A DNA stretch of 64,000 bases from Pirellulimonas nuda. Lineage in GTDB: Bacteria > Planctomycetota > Planctomycetia > Pirellulales > Lacipirellulaceae. The notes beneath the pieces are model-generated. The model saw only the letters and a list, made by a program, of their open reading frames with translations, did not search any database and was not told where the DNA came from. Within the stretch, counting starts at the first letter, position 1. Every line of letters starts with the position of its first letter. This document shows positions 15,699 through 22,953 of this stretch, piece after piece. Location of the stretch: assembly GCF_007750855.1 (NCBI RefSeq), contig NZ_CP036291.1, positions 5,116,905-5,180,904 on the forward strand. The letters are read 5' to 3'. A program made the position numbers and the translations under genes.

Positions 15699-16241
15699 AC
15701 CCCGCAGCAGTTCCCACACCGCTTCGAGCGACTGCGGGATCACTCGCACGCCGGCCAGGGTGGGCATGAAGTTGTGGTCGCCCGGCCAGCGGGGGACGAT
15801 GTGCCAGTGCAAGTGCCCCGGCACCCCGGCGCCGGCGTCGCGGCCGAGGTTCAGCCCCACGTTGAATCCCTGGGCGGTTAGGCGCTCGCGCAGTTGGTCC
15901 GTCATATAGGCGATCGACTGCTGCATCTCGAGGTGCTCGGCGTCCGTGAGCTCTGCGATGCCGCCGACGTGCCGCAACGGCGCGACTAGCAGGTGCCCGT
16001 TGGCGTAAGGGAAGCGGTTGAGCAAGACGAGGCTCGCCGCACGGCGGCGGATCACCAGGAGCTGTTGATCCGCCGACCCCAGGTCCTGGAACTCTGCGGC
16101 GGCGCGGCACAAGAAGCAGCCGTGGTCGGCGGCGGGCCGCCAGCCGCTGGGTTCGGGCGGGGGGGCGCCGGGGGCGTCGCCTTTGACGTAGCCCAGCCGC
16201 CAGGGCGCCCAGATGCGCTCGTCCAGGGGTGCGTTGTCCAA
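15690..16241 (-). CDS. HIT-family nucleotide hydrolase/phosphorylase
   Basis: The 183-residue histidine-triad protein has the catalytic GHLHWHIVPRW motif and an upstream CFLC pair at about residues 42-45. It also has the conserved NRFPYANGHLLVAP stretch found in HIT proteins that split AP4A-type dinucleotides or nucleoside phosphoramidates. It starts 5 bp from the stop of the next minus-strand gene, implying cotranscription. Its C-terminal Asp-Glu-stop is shared repeat sequence. Confidence 0.85.
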   Translation of the reverse strand: MDNAPLDERIWAPWRLGYVKGDAPGAPPPEPSGWRPAADHGCFLCRAAAEFQDLGSADQQLLVIRRRAASLVLLNRFPYANGHLLVAPLRHVGGIAELTDAEHLEMQQSIAYMTDQLRERLTAQGFNVGLNLGRDAGAGVPGHLHWHIVPRWPGDHNFMPTLAGVRVIPQSLEAVWELLRGDE

Positions 16242-16246
16242 CGGCT

Positions 16247-16900
16247 CTACCCTGCGGGCTTCTGCTTGGTGATGCTGCCGACCAACTCGACAAACTCCGG
16301 CCGGGCGGCGGCCACCACGGCGTCGGGGCCGGTCATCTTGATGAAGTAGTTGCCGGCGTCTTTGCTCAGCACGATGGCGCCCAGCAGGCGGTGTTCGGGC
16401 TTTTCCTCGGTCGGACCGAACGGGCCGCGCGGGGCGTCGAGGTAGGTCCCCGCGATCTCAACGGTGTGGACCTGCATGCCGCGGACCTCGAGCTCCTCGA
16501 TCTTGGCCTGCTCCCGCACCGCGCCCCCACCGGCGCCGCGGAACTGGCCGATCCAGCGGGCGATGTTCTGCTCGACCGAGCCTCCGGCGGGCATCACGGT
16601 CAGCCGCGCGGGCTCTAGCTCGGCGAGCGCCTGGTCGTCGGCCGGCGGGGGCACCACCAGCTCGACCTCGATGATCCGGTTACGCGGCTCGACCTGCTTC
16701 CACGCGGCGGGGGCCTTGATGGCCAGGGCGCCCTCGGCGAGCGCGATGGTCTGCGGCTCGGCACGCTTGGCCGGCGCCGGCTTGGCGGCGGCGGGCGCCG
16801 CGGCGGGTTCGGTTTCTGTCTCTACTGCAAAGGCGGCGAGGGGCGTCGTCGCGAGCAAGAAACACGCGAGCGCGTGCCGGAGCGGGGCGGGTTTCGTCAT
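16247..16900 (-). CDS. Exported protein of unknown function
   Basis: The 217-residue protein begins with a clear signal peptide (HALACFLLATTPLAAFA), then an Ala/Pro-rich linker and a domain containing APAAWKQVEPRNRIIEVELV. It ends with KDAGNYFIKMTGPDAVVAAA. This resembles exported planctomycete proteins that evaluate as a single beta-rich domain, but no function can be assigned. The ATG at 16900 has an AGAGGA ribosome site upstream. It is followed directly by the HIT gene. Confidence 0.7.
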   Translation of the reverse strand: MTKPAPLRHALACFLLATTPLAAFAVETETEPAAAPAAAKPAPAKRAEPQTIALAEGALAIKAPAAWKQVEPRNRIIEVELVVPPPADDQALAELEPARLTVMPAGGSVEQNIARWIGQFRGAGGGAVREQAKIEELEVRGMQVHTVEIAGTYLDAPRGPFGPTEEKPEHRLLGAIVLSKDAGNYFIKMTGPDAVVAAARPEFVELVGSITKQKPAG

Positions 16901-17006
16901 GCTAGGTCCTCTCAAGAACGAGGTGGGGCTGCCGTTCTGAACGGTTCAAGACAAGGTTGCTGCGCATCGCGCCTCCCAGATCATAGCCGCCCGCCGGCCC
17001 GCAACG

Positions 17007-17711
17007 TCAACCACCGGCCGCGACGTTCTGCTGGCTGAGCACGACCCCTAACGCCACGGCCAGCGCGATCGTGACCAGCAGCAGCCCAACGACCAGCGCT
17101 ACCCGCAGCGAATTGTTCTTCTGCCGGTGGCGGATGCGACGCGCGGCCGCCGGGGCCGCCGGGGCGGCAGGCGCCGTGGGCGTCGGGGGGGCCGCAAACC
17201 CCTGCGGGGGAGGCCCTTCTGCTTCTTGTGCCTCTTGTGCGGGGGGAGCCACGGGCGCCGCTGGCGCGGCCGCGAGCAGTTGATCGCGGACATCGGCCAG
17301 CACACGCCATTCGGGCCAGCCGTCGCGCCACACGTAACCCTCGTCGGCGATGGCGCCGGAGTCGATCCAGTGGCGGAGCTCCGCCAGAGGGCCGGGGCCC
17401 AACTGCTGGCCGGCGGCCGACCGCGCGTACCAAACCGGTGAACTGTCTACTTCGGCCGCCGGCGGCTTGGGGGCCGGAGGCGTGGCTGGTTGGGCGGCCG
17501 CGGGGGGTGGCGTTGGGGCGACAGTGGGTGGCGCCGCGGAGGCCAGAGTAGCCGCTGGGGCTGCTCCGGCGGCTGACGCCGACGGCCCGCCTGGCGGGGG
17601 CATAGGGATCTCGATCCCTACCCCACACGAGGGGCATACGCCGCGTTTTCCCGCGAGTTCCTGCTTTACGTTAAGGCGGTGGCCATTGGGGCAGGAAAAG
17701 CGGATGCCCAT
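17007..17711 (-). CDS. Zinc-ribbon/GYF-domain membrane protein
   Basis: The 234-residue protein has an N-terminal zinc ribbon (CPNGH, then CPSCG), a Pro/Ala-rich linker (about 35-90), a GYF_2-type domain (VWYARSAAGQQLGPGPLAEL to WPEWRVLADV), a second Pro/Ala linker and one transmembrane helix near the C-terminus. Such proteins are common in planctomycetes and probably bind proline-rich ligands at the membrane. The first linker includes GGPSASAAG, encoded by a 28-bp sequence that is also a free inverted-repeat arm at 31954-31981. Confidence 0.75.
   Translation of the reverse strand: MGIRFSCPNGHRLNVKQELAGKRGVCPSCGVGIEIPMPPPGGPSASAAGAAPAATLASAAPPTVAPTPPPAAAQPATPPAPKPPAAEVDSSPVWYARSAAGQQLGPGPLAELRHWIDSGAIADEGYVWRDGWPEWRVLADVRDQLLAAAPAAPVAPPAQEAQEAEGPPPQGFAAPPTPTAPAAPAAPAAARRIRHRQKNNSLRVALVVGLLLVTIALAVALGVVLSQQNVAAGG
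17564..17591. repeat. Repeat arm in frame in the GYF-protein linker
   Basis: This 28-bp sequence (containing GGCGGCTGACGCCGACGG) matches the inverted-repeat arm at 31954-31981 at 27 of 28 positions. Confidence 0.8.
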
Positions 17712-17997
17712 CGAATCACGCAGTCAAAAGTGGCCCAGGCGAGTTACCGAAGCCTTATTCTAGCAGCAATTGCCGGAGAATCACGCCCGGCCGCCCCCCG
17801 GGGCCCCGAGCCGGCCGCGCGGAAGCGCCGATTATGCCGCCCGCGGCAGGCCGGCGGCCCCAACGAATCGACAACCTAACGAACAAAATCTGGTGCGGAT
17901 TGCCGGTCGGGCCTAAACTGAGTAGCTAGTGCCGGGCGGCCATGGGGAGCCGCCGGCGACCTACGCGGACGTAACGCGTCAAGCACGCAGGGTTAGC

Positions 17998-18621
17998 ATG
18001 CAGAACGATGACCAGGAGCAGGACGGGCCGATCGAGATCGCCATGGTCGGCGATTTGACCGATTGCGAAGCAGAGCTTACCGACCGGCTCTTGAGCGTAG
18101 AGCCGGGCCGTGAGTGCACCATCTACTTCGACTCGCCGGGGGGGAGCCCCTACTGCGCGATGTCGTTGATGACGCTGATCCGGCTCCGCGGGCTCAAGGC
18201 GACCGGCGTGGTCACGGGCGAGTGCTCTAGCGCCACGCTGTGGCCCTTTGCCGCGTGCAGCCGGCGGATCGTCACCCCCTTCAGCGTGTTGCTGTTCCAC
18301 CCCATGCGGTGGCAGAGCGAAGAGAACGTCGGCCTCTCCGAAGCGGCCGAGTGGGCGCGACACTTCGGCCAGCTCGAGAACGACATGGACGCCCTGCTGG
18401 CGGACCTGTTCCAGGCGCCGCGAGACCTGATGCAGCAATGGATCTCGCCCGGCCGGTACGTCGGGGGGCGGGAACTAGCCGCGGCGGGCCTCGCCGAGCT
18501 GGTCGAGTTTAGCGACCTGACCAAGCTGGACCTGTGCGGGCTCAACGCCCCGATGGCGCCGGCGTCGCCCGCGCCCCGCGCCCGTCAACGCACGGCCGCA
18601 GCGGCCCGGCGGACCAACTAA
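17998..18621 (+). CDS. ClpP-like serine protease homologue, probably with incomplete triad
   Basis: The 207-residue protein has the ClpP/crotonase core: [20 protein letters not shown] (oxyanion segment), [14 protein letters not shown] with the expected catalytic Ser in the GxxxS position, and [10 protein letters not shown] with the expected His. The region aligning with the third catalytic residue of ClpP reads [17 protein letters not shown], where I find no aspartate at the expected place. It may be a non-proteolytic or divergent ClpP paralogue. The ATG at 17998 is chosen; the frame is open to 17929. No clpX is adjacent. Confidence 0.7.
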   Translation: MQNDDQEQDGPIEIAMVGDLTDCEAELTDRLLSVEPGRECTIYFDSPGGSPYCAMSLMTLIRLRGLKATGVVTGECSSATLWPFAACSRRIVTPFSVLLFHPMRWQSEENVGLSEAAEWARHFGQLENDMDALLADLFQAPRDLMQQWISPGRYVGGRELAAAGLAELVEFSDLTKLDLCGLNAPMAPASPAPRARQRTAAAARRTN

Positions 18622-18667
18622 CGACTTCGCTTCTACCCGTATCCGCCTTTGCCCAAGAGGGGACAGG

Positions 18668-19930
18668 ATGTCCCGCGGCGTTCGGCTTTTGTGTTGCCTA
18701 GCCGCGATGGCCTGCGCCGTTGGCTGCGGCCAGCGCGACCCCGACTACGCGGCCGTGGTGCGCCAGTGCGCGGCGTTGCCCACGGCGCGTGCTTCGTCGC
18801 TTGCGCCGCTGCGCGGCCAGATCGAGCAGATCGAGGCCGACGGGGGGCTGCCGCTGCAGATGGCCCAGCGCGCCGCCATGGGGCGGCCCTTCCCCACGCT
18901 CATGCTGCACGATCAGCAGCGGCTCTCGCTGGGCCAGGAGCTCGACGCGTACACGCCGGGCGACCGCTTCACGTTCGACTTCGAGACGCTCTCCGAGGTG
19001 CAGAAGTGGCTCAAGAACCACAAGCTGCTGCTCGACCGCGTTGACACCGCGACCGGCCGGCTAGAAGGGGGGCCGACCCCCAGGTTCGAGCAGGGCTTCT
19101 TCGATCAGATGGCGTCGCTGGACGACGCGGCCATCGCGGCCCGCGCACTGCTGTTGCGGGGGGCGGTGCGGTTGGCCAACAACGACGCCGCCGGCGCAGC
19201 CAGCGACGTGGCCGCCTCGTTGGCCTGGTCCGACGCGCTGGCCAAGACCGCCAGGATCGAGACGCGGGCCCTCGCCGGGCTGCTGAGGGCCGAGGCGCTG
19301 CTGGCGGCCGAGGAAGTAACCTGGTCCGCGGCCTGCACCACCGCCGAGATCGACCAACTCTACGCCGCCCTGCGTGAGTCTCTGGATGGCGAGACGGGCC
19401 TCCGCGAGCCGCTGCTGGGCGAACGGGCCGTGGTGCTGCACGCCTACGAGGCGGTGCAGGCCGGGCTGCTGGACAAGCTGGTAACCGACGAAGAGAAGAA
19501 GTCGCTGAACAAACGCGGGCTGATGGCCAACTGGCGCAGCGCGTCTAGCGCAGACATCGAAGCCGATGAGCTGGCCTACCTAGAAGCGATCGGCTGGGTG
19601 ATTGAGCAGTCGCGCCGCCCCCTCTCCGAGTGGCGCAAACCGCTGGTCGACCGCCTGGAGCTGCTCCCCGCCGGGACGCTGGCCAAGGAGCTCTTCTTCC
19701 GCGATCTGCCCGACGCGATGCAGCTTGCCTACGACGACCGCGCGCGGCGCGAGGCCGCCGCGGTGGGGCTGGCGACCGCGGGGGGGCTGCAGTTGCCCCC
19801 GTACCGAGAGAACCCCGCCAACGGCGTGGCGTACGAGGCGCGTCGCCAGCAAGACCGGGTGCGGATCCTCTGCGGCGCGGCCCGGCTGCACGACCCCGAG
19901 TTCCGCATCATCGAGCGGCCTACGCCGTGA
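18668..19930 (+). CDS. Lipoprotein of unknown function
   Basis: The 420-residue protein starts with a lipoprotein signal peptide (LLCCLAAMACAVGC, lipobox at Cys20) followed by a mostly alpha-helical, Ala/Leu/Arg-rich body. That body could be TPR-like, for example AAIAARALLLRGAVRLANND. No catalytic motif is recognised. It lies 46 bp after the ClpP-like gene, and its end overlaps the convergent next gene by 11 bp. Confidence 0.7.
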   Translation: MSRGVRLLCCLAAMACAVGCGQRDPDYAAVVRQCAALPTARASSLAPLRGQIEQIEADGGLPLQMAQRAAMGRPFPTLMLHDQQRLSLGQELDAYTPGDRFTFDFETLSEVQKWLKNHKLLLDRVDTATGRLEGGPTPRFEQGFFDQMASLDDAAIAARALLLRGAVRLANNDAAGAASDVAASLAWSDALAKTARIETRALAGLLRAEALLAAEEVTWSAACTTAEIDQLYAALRESLDGETGLREPLLGERAVVLHAYEAVQAGLLDKLVTDEEKKSLNKRGLMANWRSASSADIEADELAYLEAIGWVIEQSRRPLSEWRKPLVDRLELLPAGTLAKELFFRDLPDAMQLAYDDRARREAAAVGLATAGGLQLPPYRENPANGVAYEARRQQDRVRILCGAARLHDPEFRIIERPTP

Positions 19931-20606
19931 GGGCGACGGCGCGGGACGCGAACCGCCGCAGCCAGGCCTGGGCCGTTTCGACGTCGTTGTCGCGCCCCGT
20001 CACGGCGATCCCGAGCCGGGCGCGGCGGATAACCCCCTTCTCCAAGAACGGGCAGTTCAGGCTCCACCGCACCGAGGCGCCCGCCTCCGATGAGGTCAAC
20101 TCTGGACCGACGCAAACATCGGCCGGGTCGACGGTTTCAATCACCGACAGCCCGCCGCCGACGATGCGGTGCAGCACGGCAGCGGCCCCCGCGGGGCCCT
20201 GCAGCGCGACCGATTCTTCGCTGCGCCACTGGGACTGGACCCACACCTTGGGCGAAGTGTCGAGAAGCTGCGTCTGCAGCGAGACGAGCGCCGACAACTC
20301 CGCCGGGTCGCCCGCGGCGCGCGGCTCGTCATCGACACGCCAGTAGAACTCTTCGCGGAACGGAAAGCGGGCGTCGGGGGCGTACGCTGCCACGAGGTCG
20401 GGCCCGCGGACATACGCCTCTTCGAGGCTGCGTGCGTCGCCGGGGTTCGTCCGCCGCCAGAGGACGCCGATCTCGTCGGCGTCTGCCATCTGAATGCGGG
20501 CGCCGGCTTCAGGGCTGCCCAGGTCGATATGGCCGCGCAAGGCGCCCTGCGTAAGCACGGCGCGGCCTGCATCTAATCGCCAAGGCGATCCATTGCTCAT
20601 CGTCAT
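19920..20606 (-). CDS. Conserved-looking hypothetical protein
   Basis: The 228-residue soluble protein has no signal peptide. Features include WRLDAGRAVLTQGALRGHID, FREEFYWRVDDEP and a C-terminal VRWSLNCPFLEKGVIRRARL. The pattern of alternating strands suggests a beta-sandwich, but I recognise no family. Codon use is normal for the window. It converges with the upstream lipoprotein gene (11-bp overlap) and lies downstream, on the same strand, of the candidate RNA at 20707-20880. Confidence 0.6.
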   Translation of the reverse strand: MTMSNGSPWRLDAGRAVLTQGALRGHIDLGSPEAGARIQMADADEIGVLWRRTNPGDARSLEEAYVRGPDLVAAYAPDARFPFREEFYWRVDDEPRAAGDPAELSALVSLQTQLLDTSPKVWVQSQWRSEESVALQGPAGAAAVLHRIVGGGLSVIETVDPADVCVGPELTSSEAGASVRWSLNCPFLEKGVIRRARLGIAVTGRDNDVETAQAWLRRFASRAVALTA

Positions 20607-20706
20607 GACGTAGCTTGCCTGGGATCGATCGTGGGTAACGCCAGCGGTTGTTGGGGGACAGTGGTTGTTGGGGGACAACCGGAGGTCTGCCTTGGCGTAA
20701 GTCTAC
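20607..20706. other. Spacer with a direct repeat
   Basis: Two tandem copies of GGTTGTTGGGGGACA occur at about 20645-20677, between the hypothetical gene and the RNA terminator. No gene is seen. Confidence 0.5.
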
Positions 20707-20746
20707 AAAAAAACCCCGCCGAACACCGGGAGGTGAAGCGACGGGG
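20707..20746 (-). terminator. Intrinsic terminator of the candidate RNA
   Basis: In the minus-strand RNA, CCCCGUCG pairs with CGGCGGGG through 8 pairs including one G-U wobble. An inner CACC-UCCC-GGUG hairpin is enclosed, and seven U residues follow. The wobble would be a C-A mismatch on the plus strand, supporting minus-strand use. Confidence 0.75.
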
Positions 20747-20880
20747 CCGGAACAGAGAAGAGGCCAAGCAGTCGGGCAGCGGATGATGATAATGAGGCCA
20801 GACGTCGAAACGGTCGAAAGACCGCGTTCGAAAGATCAACGTCTACCCCGACACGTTGCCAGGCGGCACTTCCCTGAATC
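20707..20880 (-). ncRNA. Candidate structured small RNA with its own promoter and terminator
   Basis: A transcript of about 174 nt is bounded by a TATGAT promoter (20887-20914) and a strong intrinsic terminator (20707-20746). Nested complementary segments are visible in the RNA: CAGGGAAG with CUUCUCUG, GUCGGG with CCCGAC, then AGACGU with ACGUCU closing a CGGUC-UUUC-GACCG hairpin. An unpaired stretch of about 23 nt (CAUUAUCAUCAUCCGCUG and neighbours) remains on the 3' side. This rod-like shape recalls 6S RNA in outline, but the bubble is one-sided and I cannot assign a family. It could instead be a leader or attenuator of the gene at 19920-20606. No convincing long coding frame is present. 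Confidence 0.5.
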
Positions 20881-20886
20881 TCCCGC

Positions 20887-20914
20887 ATCATAACAGAGAT
20901 CGGGCCCAAGTCCA
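20887..20914 (-). promoter_or_regulatory. Promoter of the candidate small RNA
   Basis: TGGACT (20914-20909), 16 nt, TATGAT (20892-20887) on minus. It has the same layout as the divergent STAS-gene promoter (TTGACT-16-TATGAT). The predicted start is near 20880. Confidence 0.5.
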
Positions 20915-20999
20915 GCAAATTGATGAAAAAATGTGCCCGCGGCCCCGCCCCGCTCTGGTCCGGGCCGCACGGCGGACCGCGGCTGCCGAGCCCCTGCAG

Positions 21000-21027
21000 T
21001 TGACTCCCCTTCTGGTGGGGATATGAT
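21000..21027 (+). promoter_or_regulatory. Promoter of the STAS/anti-sigma pair
   Basis: TTGACT (21000-21005) and TATGAT (21022-21027) are 16 nt apart. The spacer contains CCCC and GGGG blocks that could pair. It lies 92 bp before the STAS gene ATG. Confidence 0.6.
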
Positions 21028-21118
21028 CGCGACAAAGCGTTATGTTCGCGCGATTTAGGTCGCGGCCGCTCGGCCAACTCCTGATCGCTTTCCTTTGCCG
21101 GCGACCCACGACTGATCT

Positions 21119-21472
21119 ATGAGTGCTTTCCACAGGCTAAAGTTGAGTACGTCGAAGCAGGTCACCGTGGTGACCTTTAACGACTCGAAGATTATCGACG
21201 AAGAAGAGATCCAAGAACTGGGACAGGAACTCTACGATCTGGTAGACCGCGAGGGGCTGAAGAAGATCGTGCTGAACTTCGGCAACGTCGAGTTCCTCTC
21301 CAGCGCCGCGTTGGGCAAGCTGATCAGCTTCGAGAAGAAGGTCCGCACCAGCAAGGCGGACCTGATCCTGACCAACATCAGGCCAGAAATCTACGAAGTC
21401 TTCGCCATTACCAAACTCACCAAGCTGTTTAAGATAAAAGACGACGAGGCAGACGCCCTGGCGGTTCTCTAG
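21119..21472 (+). CDS. STAS-domain anti-sigma factor antagonist (RsbV/SpoIIAA type)
   Basis: The 117-residue single STAS domain contains KKIVLNFGNVEFLSSAALGK, with the phosphorylatable serine in the DxSS-like loop, and a C-terminal KLTKLFKIKDDEADAL. Such proteins bind or release an RsbW-type kinase depending on their phosphorylation. The next gene encodes a protein of that kinase family, so a partner-switching module is likely. No sigma factor gene is adjacent. Confidence 0.88.
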   Translation: MSAFHRLKLSTSKQVTVVTFNDSKIIDEEEIQELGQELYDLVDREGLKKIVLNFGNVEFLSSAALGKLISFEKKVRTSKADLILTNIRPEIYEVFAITKLTKLFKIKDDEADALAVL

Positions 21473-21564
21473 CCGCGCGGCGCGTCGGCCCGGGAACGGC
21501 GGATTCGCAGGAGTAGGTGGACAATTAGGGCGTCCGGACCGCCCGAAACGCTGAGGCTGCTGAA

Positions 21565-21996
21565 TTGAAGGAAGCCTGGGACTGGACCGTCGCTACGTCG
21601 CTGCCTAGCCGCCGCGGCGCCCACCTTCCGTTGATGGAAGACATCCTCGAGCGGATGGCCTCTCTGGGCTGGAGCGGACGCGACTTTTTCGCGGTGCAGA
21701 TGGCGCTGGAAGAGTCGCTCGCCAACGCCATCAAGCACGGCAATCAGTGCAACGAGGCGAAGCAGGTCCGCGTCGACTGCCGCTGCAGCCGAGACAAGTT
21801 CCGGCTGGAGGTGGAGGACGAAGGCGCCGGTTTCACCCCCATGGGGGTCGCCGACTGCACCTCCGAAGAGGGCCTGGAGGCCGCCTGCGGCCGCGGCATG
21901 CTGTTGATCCAGGCCTACATGGACACGGTTACCCACAACGAGCAGGGGAACCTCATCACCATGGAAAAGGCGCGGGCCGCGGCCGAGCCCGAGTAG
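21565..21996 (+). CDS. RsbW-type anti-sigma factor/serine kinase (HATPase_c)
   Basis: The 143-residue GHKL ATPase-fold protein has the N box ALEESLANAIKHGNQ and the G1-type box VEDEGAGFTP, followed by GRGMLLIQAYMD. This is the family of RsbW/SpoIIAB kinases that sequester sigma factors and phosphorylate the STAS antagonist encoded just upstream. The reading frame begins with TTG at 21565 preceded by GAGG; no in-frame ATG is found before the conserved region. Confidence 0.88.
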   Translation: MKEAWDWTVATSLPSRRGAHLPLMEDILERMASLGWSGRDFFAVQMALEESLANAIKHGNQCNEAKQVRVDCRCSRDKFRLEVEDEGAGFTPMGVADCTSEEGLEAACGRGMLLIQAYMDTVTHNEQGNLITMEKARAAAEPE

Positions 21997-22023
21997 CCCG
22001 AGTAGCCCGCCTTGCTCCTGCGT

Positions 22024-22061
22024 GAGCCGGGCCGGCCCCGGGGCCGGGGACGGCCCGGCTC
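22024..22061. terminator. Strong hairpin after the anti-sigma gene
   Basis: GAGCCGGGCCG (22024-22034) and CGGCCCGGCTC (22051-22061) form an 11-bp stem. There is no T-tract. The sequence is related in words to the GAGCCGGGGCG repeats. Confidence 0.45.
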
Positions 22062-22155
22062 GCTCGGGATGGCGGCTCGTCTTGACCGCCGAGTCGGCGT
22101 CTGGGAGCCTCCCGCTCCCCCCCCTCCCCCCCCCCGCGGACAGGACGCCCCGCAC

Positions 22156-22755
22156 ATGACGCTGCGCTCGCTGCTGGCCGGTGCGACCCTCCTCGTCGCG
22201 GCGGGCTGTGCGTCTCCCTACCAGCAGGACCGGCTGGCGGGGGCCGGCGGGTTGCTGGGGGCGGGCGCCGGGGCGCTCATCGGCAGCCAATCGGGCAACC
22301 CCGCGGCAGGAGCGATCATCGGCGCCGGTGTCGGGGCGCTCACCGGATCGGTCGTCGGGGGCTCGATCGACGAGGCCGCGGCGCGAAACCGGGCCCAGAT
22401 CGAGGCGGCCTACGGCCGTCAGGTGCCGGCCGGCACAGCTACTCCCGATCAGGTGGTGGCGCTCAGCCGCGCCGGCGTGAGCCCGGCATTGATCGTGGAC
22501 TACGTCCGCACCTCGGGGGTCGACCATCCCGCGACGGTGCAGGAGGTCATCGCGCTGCACCAGCAGGGGGTGCCCTCAGAAGTGATCCAGGCGATGCAAT
22601 CGCCGCCACCGGCGCCATCGGCCCCGCCGATCGTGATCGAGGAGCAGCCGCTGGGGTACGGCCCCCCCGTTTTCTACCCGCCCGGCCCCCCGTGCGGGTT
22701 CTACGGGCCAAGATGCGGGCCGCGGGTGGGTTGGGGGATTTCCATTAGCAACTAA
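22156..22755 (+). CDS. Glycine-zipper lipoprotein
   Basis: The 199-residue protein has a lipobox (LLVAAGC, Cys16) and two glycine-zipper stretches (GLLGAGAGALIGSQSGNPAAG and AIIGAGVGALTGSVVGG), as in outer-membrane-associated OmpA/17-kDa antigen-like lipoproteins. After these come two motifs of the TPDQVVALSRAGVSPALIVD type and a Pro/Gly/Tyr-rich tail. It is probably anchored in the outer membrane; the role is unknown. The ATG at 22156 is chosen because the signal peptide begins there. Confidence 0.75.
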   Translation: MTLRSLLAGATLLVAAGCASPYQQDRLAGAGGLLGAGAGALIGSQSGNPAAGAIIGAGVGALTGSVVGGSIDEAAARNRAQIEAAYGRQVPAGTATPDQVVALSRAGVSPALIVDYVRTSGVDHPATVQEVIALHQQGVPSEVIQAMQSPPPAPSAPPIVIEEQPLGYGPPVFYPPGPPCGFYGPRCGPRVGWGISISN

Positions 22756-22909
22756 TCGCTTGGTCCGGGGTTTAGTCTCCCAGAGGCGCACTGCGCGGCG
22801 GCGAAAACCGCTGCGCTCGTGGCGGACGCAAATCGTGGCAACTACCATGAGGATAACGGTTTCCGTTTGCGCTCCGGCGCCCCTCCACGACCCAACCAAC
22901 TTCGGCCCA

Positions 22910-22935
22910 GGCACAGCCCGCTGGCGGGCCGTGCC
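22910..22935. promoter_or_regulatory. Hairpin in the leader of the secretin-N-domain gene
   Basis: GGCACAGCCCGC and GCGGGCCGTGCC form a stem with one mismatch, 18 nt before the ATG at 22954. It could mask the ribosome site or be another repeat copy. Confidence 0.4.
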
Positions 22936-22953
22936 CTTGAACCAGATCTACGC

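Noticed and set aside
20811..20869. Short GTG-started peptide inside the candidate RNA
   Set aside because: Only about eight codons follow a weak ribosome site; there is no support beyond chance.
20707..20880. Firm assignment of the candidate RNA as 6S RNA
   Set aside because: Size and rod shape fit, but the central bubble is open on one side only and conserved 6S sequence features were not recognised, so only a candidate RNA is reported.
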